A stretch of 64,000 nucleotides of DNA from Archangium violaceum (GTDB lineage Bacteria > Myxococcota > Myxococcia > Myxococcales > Myxococcaceae), in the NCBI RefSeq assembly GCF_016887565.1, contig NZ_CP069396.1:2011001-2075000 (forward strand). Direction: 5' to 3'. The translations under genes were made by a program, and so were the position numbers. The first letter of the stretch is position 1, and every line of letters starts with the position of its first letter. The notes under the pieces were generated by a model, which saw nothing but the letters and a program-made list of their open reading frames with translations, was not told where the DNA came from and did not search any database. Below, piece after piece: positions 35,576 through 42,346 of this stretch.

Positions 35576-36476
35576 CCGCGAGGTGGGCAGCGGGTTTGCT
35601 CGGCGGCGCATGAACGCGCGCCCCGAGCTGTCCGTCATCATTCCGTGGAGCAACCGCCCCGAGCTGGAGACGACCCTTCGCAGGAACTCGCGGCAGTTCA
35701 CCGCCTGTCCGGCGGAGGTCGTGGTGGTCAACTGCGGAGGCGACCCGGAGCTGTTCCGCCGGGTGCTGGGAGCCAGGCCCTTTCCCGGGCTGCGTGGCGT
35801 GGAGCTGCCGGGCGTGGGCTTCAACAAGTCACTGGCGCTCAACGTGGGTGTCGGCGCGGCCCGGGCCGAGCGCCTGTTCTTCCTCGACACGGACATCGTG
35901 CTCGGGGCGGACCTCCTCCGTCCGGCGCTCTCCCAGCTCGGCCGCCGCCATGTCGTCACGGTGGATCGCACCTTCGAGTCCCAGCGCAAGCCCGGCCGCG
36001 AGCGCTCCAACCTGATGGAGATGGCCTACTCGGTGCGCTTCGTGGACGCCAAGGGCCGCTCGGCCCAGGTGGAGACCAACCTCATGCGCCCGCGCGAGGG
36101 CAGCCGCAGCGCCCCGGGTCTGGTCTTCCTGCGGCGCAAGCACTTCCTCGCCGTGGACGGGATGAACTCCGACCTGTCCGGCTGGGGCTGGGAGGATCTG
36201 GACTTGCTGGTGCGGTTGCAGCTCGAGCTGGGCCTGTCACCGCGCCGCTCCGGCAGCGTCACCCACCTCACCCACGGGGACGAGCACAGGGACCTGCAGG
36301 GCCAGAGCCGCGCCGCCAGCGAGCATCTCAACTTCGCTCGCTGCCTCGAGTGCTACCGCGTGGGCCACTACCGGGGCACCTATACCGACGACACCCAGAC
36401 CTGGAACGGACGGTGGGTGGAGCTCGAGGCCTCGCGGCTCAAGTCTGGCGCGGGTCGCCGCACAGCCGCCCCATGA
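35568..36476 (+). CDS. GT2-like glycosyltransferase with galactosyltransferase-type C-terminus
   Basis: A 302-residue inverting glycosyltransferase of the GT-A fold: ELSVIIPWSNRPELETTL at the start, the DxD metal site as FLDTDIVLG, and the conserved GMNSDLSGWGWEDLDLL characteristic of the galactosyltransferase C-terminal region. The GTG at 35568 overlaps the upstream gene; ATG 35610 (MNARPELSV) is a credible alternative. Its 3' end overlaps that of the convergent gmhA-like gene by 38 bases. The sugar donor is not known; GDP-heptose from the adjacent operon is a reasonable guess. Confidence 0.88.
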   Translation: MIDREVGSGFARRRMNARPELSVIIPWSNRPELETTLRRNSRQFTACPAEVVVVNCGGDPELFRRVLGARPFPGLRGVELPGVGFNKSLALNVGVGAARAERLFFLDTDIVLGADLLRPALSQLGRRHVVTVDRTFESQRKPGRERSNLMEMAYSVRFVDAKGRSAQVETNLMRPREGSRSAPGLVFLRRKHFLAVDGMNSDLSGWGWEDLDLLVRLQLELGLSPRRSGSVTHLTHGDEHRDLQGQSRAASEHLNFARCLECYRVGHYRGTYTDDTQTWNGRWVELEASRLKSGAGRRTAAP

Positions 36477-37002
36477 CGATGTGGCCGAACGACAGGTGCA
36501 GGTCCTCCACCAACTGCATGTGGTGCTCGCGCACGTGCAGCACCTGCTGGGCCAGCTCCTTGAGCCGTCCCCCGTCATAGCCACACAGGCCCAGCGTGCG
36601 CCCTCCGTGCTCGTTGGCATACGTGATGGCCCGCAGCACGTTGCGCGAGTTGCCGCTGCCGGAGATGCCGATGACCAGGTCCCCCGGCCGCATCAGGTTC
36701 TTGAGCGGCTCCTCGAAGATGGACTCGTAGGAGACGTCGTTGGCGTACGCCATCATCATCGGCACGTTGTCGTTGAGGCAGATGCCTCGCAGGCGCCGTC
36801 CGTCCCTGGCGGGGATGCCCTTGTTCCAGTCCGAGATGAAGTGCGAGGCGGTGGAGCCGCTGCCTCCATTGCCCAGGGTGAAGATCTGCTGATCTCCCCG
36901 CCAGGCGTCCTCGATGAGGTCCACCGCGCGCTCGACCTCTTGCAGATCCAGACCCTGGATGGCCCGGATCATCCGCGCGTAATAGGTCTGGCTGTAGCTC
37001 AT
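36439..37002 (-). CDS. gmhA: SIS-domain phosphoheptose isomerase
   Basis: A 187-residue SIS protein of the GmhA (sedoheptulose 7-phosphate isomerase) group, the first step in heptose-nucleotide synthesis. SIS motifs are LGNGGSGSTASHFISDWNKG and VIGISGSGNSRNVL, and the C-terminal VEDLHLSFGHIVMGRL matches the Glu/His catalytic end of GmhA. Length is normal. It is the last gene of the heptose operon and its ATG overlaps the stop of the kinase gene (ATGA, 36999-37002), indicating translational coupling. Confidence 0.92.
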   Translation of the reverse strand: MSYSQTYYARMIRAIQGLDLQEVERAVDLIEDAWRGDQQIFTLGNGGSGSTASHFISDWNKGIPARDGRRLRGICLNDNVPMMMAYANDVSYESIFEEPLKNLMRPGDLVIGISGSGNSRNVLRAITYANEHGGRTLGLCGYDGGRLKELAQQVLHVREHHMQLVEDLHLSFGHIVMGRLCGDPRQT

Positions 37003-37994
37003 GGTGTCACTCCCTGGCGTATGCGGGTGATGGTGCTGCCCTGGGGTTGCAGGCGCAGGGGAACCCTGCGCAGCCCGGGGAGCGCCTGGATGATGGCGGG
37101 GTGGCGCTCCTCCGGCGCATCGAACAGCAGGAAGCCGCCGCCGCCCGCGCCCAGCAACTTACCGCCCAGCGCCCCGGCCTTCCGGGCGCGCTCGTACCAC
37201 TCGTCGATCTCGGTCGTGGAGATGCCGCGGCTCAGCTCGCGCTTGAGCTGCCAGTTGGCGTCCAGCAGGGCCCCGAAGCCCTCCAGGTGCCCGGTCTCCA
37301 GCTCGCGCTTCATCTGATACGCGAGCTCCACCATCCGCCCCAGGCTGTCGCGCGTGTGCGGCCGCGTGCGGATGGCCTCGTTCTGGCCCTGGAGCATGGC
37401 CGAGGCGCTGCGGGTGATGCCCGTGTAGAACGTCAGCAGCCGGCGTCCCAGCGCCGCGAGCACCTCCGGCCGGCAGGCCACCGGGTGCACCGACACGCGC
37501 TCGTCGGCGTGGAACTCGATGAGGTTCAGCCCACCGTAGGCGGAGGCGTACTGGTCCTGCTTGCCGATGGGCTCGCCCAGTCGCTCGAGCTCCACATGAC
37601 ACGCCTGACGGGCGAGGGACTCGGGCTCCACCTGACGGCCCTGGTGGGCGTGCAGGGCGTGCAGCAGCGCCACCGTGAAGCTTCCGGAGGAGCCCAGCCC
37701 CGTGCCCTGCGCGGGCACGTCGGACATCGAGACCAGGTCCAGTCCGTCCTCGATGCCCAGCAGCTGAAGGGCCTCGCGCACCCGCGGGTGCTGGAGCTGT
37801 CCGGCCCGCTCGGCGCTGCCCTGCATCTCGCCCCCCAGCCGCAGCATGCCGTCGAAGGACTCCTTCACCGCCACGTACACGTACCGGTCGAGCGTGGCCG
37901 ACACCACCGCGCCCCCGTGCTCGCGGTAGTACGAGGGCAGATCGCTGCCCCCACCCACGAAGCTCATGCGCAGTGGAGCATGGGCGATGATCAT
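36999..37994 (-). CDS. hddA: GHMP kinase: D-glycero-alpha-D-manno-heptose-7-phosphate kinase
   Basis: A 331-residue GHMP-superfamily kinase. The N-terminal APLRMSFVGGGSDLPSYYRE and the ATP-binding AQGTGLGSSGSFTVALLHAL are typical of HddA and related fucokinase-like sugar kinases, and the third GHMP motif is GGKLLGAGGGGFLLF. HddA phosphorylates C1 of heptose 7-phosphate to give the 1,7-bisphosphate in the GDP-heptose branch. It overlaps both neighbours by 4 bases, in ATGA arrangements with the fusion gene upstream and gmhA downstream. Confidence 0.92.
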   Translation of the reverse strand: MIIAHAPLRMSFVGGGSDLPSYYREHGGAVVSATLDRYVYVAVKESFDGMLRLGGEMQGSAERAGQLQHPRVREALQLLGIEDGLDLVSMSDVPAQGTGLGSSGSFTVALLHALHAHQGRQVEPESLARQACHVELERLGEPIGKQDQYASAYGGLNLIEFHADERVSVHPVACRPEVLAALGRRLLTFYTGITRSASAMLQGQNEAIRTRPHTRDSLGRMVELAYQMKRELETGHLEGFGALLDANWQLKRELSRGISTTEIDEWYERARKAGALGGKLLGAGGGGFLLFDAPEERHPAIIQALPGLRRVPLRLQPQGSTITRIRQGVTP

Positions 37995-39868
37995 CCGCCC
38001 ACTCCCAGCACCACGTCCGCGCAGGCCCGGGTGGCTCGCACCAGCGGATGCTCTCCGCCCTCGCGCGACTGGTAGAGCGCCCGCGCCGTGGTCTCGTCCT
38101 GACCGCGCCAGGAGCGGTCCCTCAGGAAGCGGGTGAGGCGCTCGGGCTCGGGTGCCTCCACGTACAGCTTGAGCGCCAGGTGCGGCTGGAGCCAGGGCAC
38201 GTCCAGCGCGGGTACTCCCTCGATGATGAGCACCTCGCCGGGTTCGAGCCGCAGCGATTCCCCCGGGTCGCGGCGCGTGCGCGTGGCGCGATCGTACCAG
38301 GGCATGTCCACGCGCTCGCCCCGGCGCAGCCGCCCCAGGGCGTCCTCGATGGCCTCGTAATCGAAGTTGTCCGCCAGGCCGTCCGCGCGCCGCTGGCCAA
38401 CGGAGCGGATCCAGTTGTCGAGCGAGACGATGGAGGCGGCGCGGCCCTGGGCACGCAGCACCTCGCGCAGCACGGACGAGGTGGTGCTCTTGCCAGCGTG
38501 CGCCAGCCCTCCCACGCCCACCCACGCTCCGGGCGGGATGTCCCGCGCCAGCGGTTCGAGCCGGGCGCGCAGCGCCGCATGGCCCACGAGGATGAACTCC
38601 ACCGCCTCGGTCAGCGAGAGGAAGACGTAGTCCGGACGGTCCGGGAAGCGAGCGTCGGAGCCGGCCTCGCCCGTCCTCAGCAGCACGGAGCGCACTCCGG
38701 CCTGTCGTGCCGTGCGCACATCCACCGTGGTGTCGCCCACCATCCACGAGTCGCCTAGCTCCAGGCGCAGCTCGCGGGCGGCACGCTCGATGAGCCCGGT
38801 GGCCGGCTTGCGGCAGTCGCACACCTTCTTCAGTTCGGGCCGCTCGCCAGCGAAGCCTCCATCCGGGTGGTGGGGGCACCAGTAGAGCCGATCCAGGTAG
38901 GCGCCCTGCCGTCCCAGCAGCAGCTCCAGCCGGGAGTGGATGCGCCGCAGCTCCTGCTCCGTGCACTCGCCACGAGCCACCACCGGCTGGTTGGTGACGA
39001 GCGCGGTGCGCAGCCCCGCCTGGTTGAGCCGGCGCAACGCCGCTCCCACCCCGTCGAGCAGCTCCACCTCCTCGGGGCGCCGCACGTAGCCCGCGTGCCG
39101 GTTGAGCGTGCCGTCGCGATCCAACAGCACCGCCGGCCGGGGCGCCTCCAGCGAGCAGCGCTGGGGCCTGCCCGAGGCATGGTCCGCCTGCACGCGCGCG
39201 TAGCGCTCCGGGGTGCCCATGTCCTTGATGTACTCGGGGCTGCGATAGCCCACCAGCCGCGCGCCGCGGGCGAGCAGCCGGGGGAAGAACGTCCGGGCCA
39301 GGTCCATTCCCTCGGCCTCGACGCCCTGGAGCACCCGCCGCTCCATCACGTAGAGGGCGGCGTTGGCCAGGTTGGGCACCAGCCGCTCCGGAGGGTGGGG
39401 CGGCGCGTGGAAGGCCACCACCCGGTCCTCCTCATCCACCTCCACGAGGTCCGAGTCCTGGGGATGGTCATTGGGGTGGAGGAAGAGGGTGAGGTCCGCG
39501 CTGGCGCGCTGGTGGTGGGACCACATCCGCTCCAGGTCCACCTCCAGCAGGGTATCCCCATAGAGGACGAGGAAGCGCTCGGCGAGCACGGGCAGGGCCT
39601 GCATCAGTGCCCCCGCGGTGCCCAGGGGCCGCTCCTCCCGCACGTAGCGCAGCCTCATGCCCTCCACGGAGCCCAGGGCGCTCTCGAGTGTCTCGCCCCC
39701 ATGGCCGGTGAGCAGCACGGCCTCGGTGAAGCCATGGCGCAGCCCCAGCTCGAGCTGGTGCCGCAGCAGCGGCTTGCCGCCCACGGGAGCCATGGGCTTG
39801 GGCAGCGCGCCGAGCAGTCCGCCCATGCGCGAGCCTCGCCCACCCGCCAGGATGACCATCTGCTTCAT
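37991..39868 (-). CDS. Three-domain fusion: heptose-1-P nucleotidyltransferase, GmhB phosphatase, uridine-kinase-like P-loop domain
   Basis: A 625-residue fusion from the ATG at 39868 (a GTG at 39877 adds three residues). Residues 1-230 are a sugar-phosphate nucleotidyltransferase (LAGGRGSRMGG, PKPM, LYGDTLLEVDL), matching HddC. About 240-405 is a GmhB-type HAD phosphatase: LLDRDGTLNRH, plus the zinc loop WCPHHPDGG and KVCDCRKPATG that distinguishes GmhB. About 440-620 is a uridine kinase/phosphoribulokinase-like P-loop domain (GGLAHAGKSTT; VSLDNW; PWYDRATRTRRDP; VLIIEGVPALD) of unknown substrate. With hddA and gmhA it supplies the GDP-heptose pathway. The kinase module is not a step of that pathway, so its role is open. 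Confidence 0.9.
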   Translation of the reverse strand: MKQMVILAGGRGSRMGGLLGALPKPMAPVGGKPLLRHQLELGLRHGFTEAVLLTGHGGETLESALGSVEGMRLRYVREERPLGTAGALMQALPVLAERFLVLYGDTLLEVDLERMWSHHQRASADLTLFLHPNDHPQDSDLVEVDEEDRVVAFHAPPHPPERLVPNLANAALYVMERRVLQGVEAEGMDLARTFFPRLLARGARLVGYRSPEYIKDMGTPERYARVQADHASGRPQRCSLEAPRPAVLLDRDGTLNRHAGYVRRPEEVELLDGVGAALRRLNQAGLRTALVTNQPVVARGECTEQELRRIHSRLELLLGRQGAYLDRLYWCPHHPDGGFAGERPELKKVCDCRKPATGLIERAARELRLELGDSWMVGDTTVDVRTARQAGVRSVLLRTGEAGSDARFPDRPDYVFLSLTEAVEFILVGHAALRARLEPLARDIPPGAWVGVGGLAHAGKSTTSSVLREVLRAQGRAASIVSLDNWIRSVGQRRADGLADNFDYEAIEDALGRLRRGERVDMPWYDRATRTRRDPGESLRLEPGEVLIIEGVPALDVPWLQPHLALKLYVEAPEPERLTRFLRDRSWRGQDETTARALYQSREGGEHPLVRATRACADVVLGVGG

Positions 39869-39877
39869 GGGGCCCAC

Positions 39878-41560
39878 TCAGTGACTGGACAGCGCGGGCC
39901 GGCTGGGGCTGGTGACCAGGGGCCGCTCGCTCAGCGGGACGACCAGGTTCGAGGCCAGGGCATCGAGCTCGGGATAGGTCTCGTCGATGAGGGCCTGCAG
40001 GCCCGCGGCCACGGTCTCGGGCGGAGTCTGGGGCGCGAAGAGCAGGCGCAGCCGGCCGCGCTGGCGCGACCAGTCGGAGTCCCACTCCACGGTGTTGCCG
40101 GGGAAGCGGCGGGCCACGCGCTCGGTCAGGGCCCGCAGCCGCTCACTGAGGGGCCGCACCGCCTCGCTCTCCAGGTGGATCTCCGCCCCCACCTGCTCGC
40201 CGTAGTCGAGCAGCTCGTAGTGCAGGGCGCGGGGCCAGCTGGGCGGACCCACGCGGCGGAAGTGGTTGAAGCGACCGCGTGCCTCCAACAGGGGCCGGGC
40301 CTGGCGCGTGTAGTGGGCGACGATCTGCTCGAACCCGGGCCTGCCACCGGGCGGGGTCGGGGCCAGGCAGAAGAGCGCGTCCTGGGCGGGCGGAGGGCCG
40401 ACGCGCTCCAGGCTGACGCCCTCCGGCAGCGCGGGCAGGTGGTCGAAGTCCACGGTGAAGCGCGCCAGGTCCGCCAGCGCCACGGGACGCCCCTCCGCGC
40501 GGGCGCGCTCCACCTCGAGCAGCAGGGTGATGGCTCGCCGGTAGTGGCCGAAGTGCAGGAAGTACTCCTCGAAGGTGACGTGCGGGAGGTAGCGCGGGAA
40601 GATCTGGTTGAGCCGGTTGGCCACGAAGGCCATGGCGCTCCAGTGCTCGGGCGAGATGGCGTAGCCGGCCATGTGCGCCAGCCCGGCCAGCTCGATGACG
40701 TGCCCGGCGTAGTAGCAGTGGTTCTCCAGCAGGTTGTCGATGATCAGCGTGTCACGCAGCTCGTGCAGCAGCGTGCCCGGCTCGGCGGGAGCGCCGGACG
40801 CCGACAGCGCTTCCACCTGCTCCAGCACCGCGCCGAGCAGGAAGAGGATGTCGAGCTGTCCCTCCAGGAAGCCCTGGGCCGGCTCGCGGAAGGACTCCAG
40901 GCCGCGGATGCGCGCGGCGGCGGTGCACAGGCCCTCGGTGAGGTGCACCTTGCGGCAGACCTGGAAGCCGCCGTGGTGGTGCGCGTCCACCGCCTGCTCC
41001 ATCAGTCCCCGCACGTCCAGGGCCTGCTGGCCCATGAAGAAGGGCGCCTGCCGGGGCTCGGGCTCCAGGTACGCGAGCGCGTAGAGCTGGTGACCCAGCT
41101 CGATGCCATCGGTCACGTTGAGCTGGCGGCTGTTGAGGGCGATCTCCCGGAACGAGGTCCCCACCGTGGGCAGCGGCAGCCCCGGCTCCACGCCCGCCAT
41201 CACCACGTAGGCGAAGCTCTGCCACGGATGGAACTCGCCCTCCACGTCGCGCTGGAGGATGAAGGGGCGCCGGGCCTCGTCGCGGTGGACGAACCGCTCC
41301 AGGCCCTCGAGCATGGTGCGCTTGCCCAGCCGGGCGTTGCCCCAGCCGTTGATGATGTGCCCCAGGTGCGGCAGCGAGTCGCGCTCGAGCACATCCGCGA
41401 CATGACGGGCCATCGCGTGCGCCAGCAGATCGGCGGCCAGTTGGGTGGAGCGCGTGTCCAGCGTGCACGGCTCGCGCCGCATCCGCTCACGGAACGCGAG
41501 GAACGCCCGCTCCTCGCGGGGGGAGAGCTCGAAAGGCCACCAGAAGCGATCGTCCGTCAT
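39878..41560 (-). CDS. Unknown helical protein upstream of the heptose operon
   Basis: A 560-residue protein with no recognised family and no signal or membrane segment. The first 400 residues look all-helical and are rich in His and aromatic residues (TQLAADLLAHAMARHVADVL, LPHLGHIINGWGNARLGKRT, ENHCYYAGHVIELAGLAHMA, FEEYFLHFGHYRRAITLLL). The last 150 are alpha/beta. The many conserved-looking His could bind metal. Its stop is 9 bases from the ATG of the fusion gene, so it is the first gene of the heptose operon. The ATG at 41560 is preferred to a GTG at 41593, because the GTG would sit only 9 bases after a strong hairpin. Confidence 0.8.
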   Translation of the reverse strand: MTDDRFWWPFELSPREERAFLAFRERMRREPCTLDTRSTQLAADLLAHAMARHVADVLERDSLPHLGHIINGWGNARLGKRTMLEGLERFVHRDEARRPFILQRDVEGEFHPWQSFAYVVMAGVEPGLPLPTVGTSFREIALNSRQLNVTDGIELGHQLYALAYLEPEPRQAPFFMGQQALDVRGLMEQAVDAHHHGGFQVCRKVHLTEGLCTAAARIRGLESFREPAQGFLEGQLDILFLLGAVLEQVEALSASGAPAEPGTLLHELRDTLIIDNLLENHCYYAGHVIELAGLAHMAGYAISPEHWSAMAFVANRLNQIFPRYLPHVTFEEYFLHFGHYRRAITLLLEVERARAEGRPVALADLARFTVDFDHLPALPEGVSLERVGPPPAQDALFCLAPTPPGGRPGFEQIVAHYTRQARPLLEARGRFNHFRRVGPPSWPRALHYELLDYGEQVGAEIHLESEAVRPLSERLRALTERVARRFPGNTVEWDSDWSRQRGRLRLLFAPQTPPETVAAGLQALIDETYPELDALASNLVVPLSERPLVTSPSRPALSSH

Positions 41561-41601
41561 GGGGATTGGGCGGGAAGAGGGCGGGTGCTTCACTAGGGAA
41601 G

Positions 41602-41633
41602 GACTGCCCCGGACAACAGGGACCGGGGCAGTC
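41602..41633 (-). terminator. Perfect 11-bp hairpin, probable terminator of the peptide genes
   Basis: GACTGCCCCGG at 41602-41612 is repeated inverted as CCGGGGCAGTC at 41623-41633 around a 10-base loop. On the minus-strand transcript the stem is followed by CTTCCCT, a weak pyrimidine tail. It lies after the two short peptide genes and before the 560-residue gene, so it could end or attenuate transcription between them. Confidence 0.55.
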
Positions 41634-41640
41634 GGATTCT

Positions 41641-41686
41641 CACGCCTCCGAGGCCCTGACGGGCCCCGGTTCAGCCCCGGCGTGCG
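41641..41686 (-). repeat. 46-base structured direct repeat, copy A (after peptide A)
   Basis: Identical over 46 bases to 42012-42057. It can fold: the ends CACGCC and GGCGTG pair (6 bp), with an inner arm GGCCC-TGAC-GGGCC and a short CCGG/CCGG arm, a small cloverleaf-like shape. Each copy lies 30 and 25 bases past the stop of a short peptide gene. No T-run follows, so it may be an mRNA 3' stabiliser or processing element. Confidence 0.75.
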
Positions 41687-41716
41687 GAGGGCATCATGGG
41701 ACGGCTGGCGATGTGA

Positions 41717-41872
41717 CTACTCGCAGCAGCCCTGGGTGCAGCAGCCCGGGATGGCGGCCTTGCTCATACCTCCCATGGCCTGGGCAAGCTCCTCACGGGT
41801 GAGCTTGCGGCCGGGGGTGCGCTGGCTCTTCTGCTGCTCCTTCTGCTCCGTCTTCTTGCTGTCCTGGCTCAT
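41717..41872 (-). CDS. Short Cys-rich peptide with double-glycine leader (RiPP-precursor-like), copy A
   Basis: A 51-residue peptide. Residues 1-22 are hydrophilic (KKTEQKEQQKSQRTPGRK), residues 23-35 read KLTREELAQAMGG, the ELxxAxGG pattern of double-glycine leaders cut by C39-type peptidases, and residues 36-51 form the core MSKAAIPGCCTQGCCE with four Cys. AAGGAGG ends 7 bases before the ATG at 41872. A longer frame to 41989 exists but lacks a binding site. A close paralogue follows at 42083-42250. No transporter, lanthipeptide synthetase or radical-SAM gene is adjacent. An alternative is a small zinc- or iron-binding protein. Confidence 0.72.
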   Translation of the reverse strand: MSQDSKKTEQKEQQKSQRTPGRKLTREELAQAMGGMSKAAIPGCCTQGCCE

Positions 41873-41908
41873 ACGTGTGCCTCCTTGGTTGGGGTACGGC
41901 GCAGAGCG

Positions 41909-41937
41909 TTTTAGTGGAGAGGACGTTGCAGGAGCAA
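41909..41937 (-). promoter_or_regulatory. Candidate promoter of peptide gene A
   Basis: On the minus strand a -35-like TTGCTC (41932-41937) and a -10-like CTAAAA (41909-41914) are 17 bases apart. The same two boxes at the same spacing precede the second peptide gene, while the spacer sequence differs, which argues for function. The flanking TTGCTCCTGCAACG is identical in both. Confidence 0.55.
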
Positions 41938-42011
41938 TTACGTCACGGTGGCTCGGCGGCTCGGTACCGGGAGACGCGAAGTTTTCCATCCAGCGAGCAC
42001 TGAGGGGGGTT

Positions 42012-42057
42012 CACGCCTCCGAGGCCCTGACGGGCCCCGGTTCAGCCCCGGCGTGCG
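42012..42057 (-). repeat. 46-base structured direct repeat, copy B (after peptide B)
   Basis: The exact duplicate of 41641-41686, located 25 bases past the stop of peptide gene B. The distance between copies is 371 bases, close to the spacing of the two peptide genes, so gene and element were duplicated together. The flanking bases have diverged, but this element is unchanged. Confidence 0.75.
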
Positions 42058-42082
42058 AGGGCTTCAGGTGACGGCTGGGGGA

Positions 42083-42250
42083 CTACCGGGGATCGTTGTC
42101 GCAGCAGCCCTGGGTGCAGCAGCCGGGGATGGCGGCCTTGCTCGAACCGCCCATGGCCTGGGCAAGCTCCTCACGGGTGAGCTTGCGGCCGGGGGTGCGC
42201 TGGCCCTTCTGCTGCTCCTTCTGCTCCGTCTTCTTGCTGTCCTGGCTCAT
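42083..42250 (-). CDS. Short Cys-rich peptide with double-glycine leader (RiPP-precursor-like), copy B
   Basis: A 55-residue paralogue of the peptide at 41717. Residues 1-35 differ from copy A at only one place (Gly for Ser at 16), including the leader end LTREELAQAMGG. The core is SSKAAIPGCCTQGCC plus a DNDPR tail in place of Glu. AAGGAGG precedes the ATG at 42250. A conserved leader with variation at the core ends is what precursor families show. It starts 97 bases after the start-side end of ppx on the same strand, but has its own promoter-like boxes. Confidence 0.74.
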   Translation of the reverse strand: MSQDSKKTEQKEQQKGQRTPGRKLTREELAQAMGGSSKAAIPGCCTQGCCDNDPR

Positions 42251-42283
42251 GCGTGTGCCTCCTTGGTTGTACGGCGGAGGAAC

Positions 42284-42312
42284 TTTTAGTCGCGATGCCG
42301 TTGCAGGAGCAA
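42284..42312 (-). promoter_or_regulatory. Candidate promoter of peptide gene B
   Basis: A -35-like TTGCTC (42307-42312) and a -10-like CTAAAA (42284-42289), 17 bases apart on the minus strand, as at copy A. Further upstream GGATGGAAAAC is also shared by the two copies (about 42328-42340 here, 41981-41992 at copy A) and overlaps the end of ppx. Confidence 0.55.
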
Positions 42313-42346
42313 TCATGCCGCGACGACGTTTTCCATCCGGCGCGCA

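Noticed and set aside
36439-37994. GmhA and HddA as part of the ADP-L-glycero heptose route for lipid A core
   Set aside because: HddA and the HddC-like domain belong to the GDP-D-glycero branch; no HldE or HldD is present in the window.
41873-41989. N-terminal extension of short peptide A
   Set aside because: The strong AAGGAGG lies before 41872, the paralogue starts at the matching Met, and the extension covers the promoter-like boxes.
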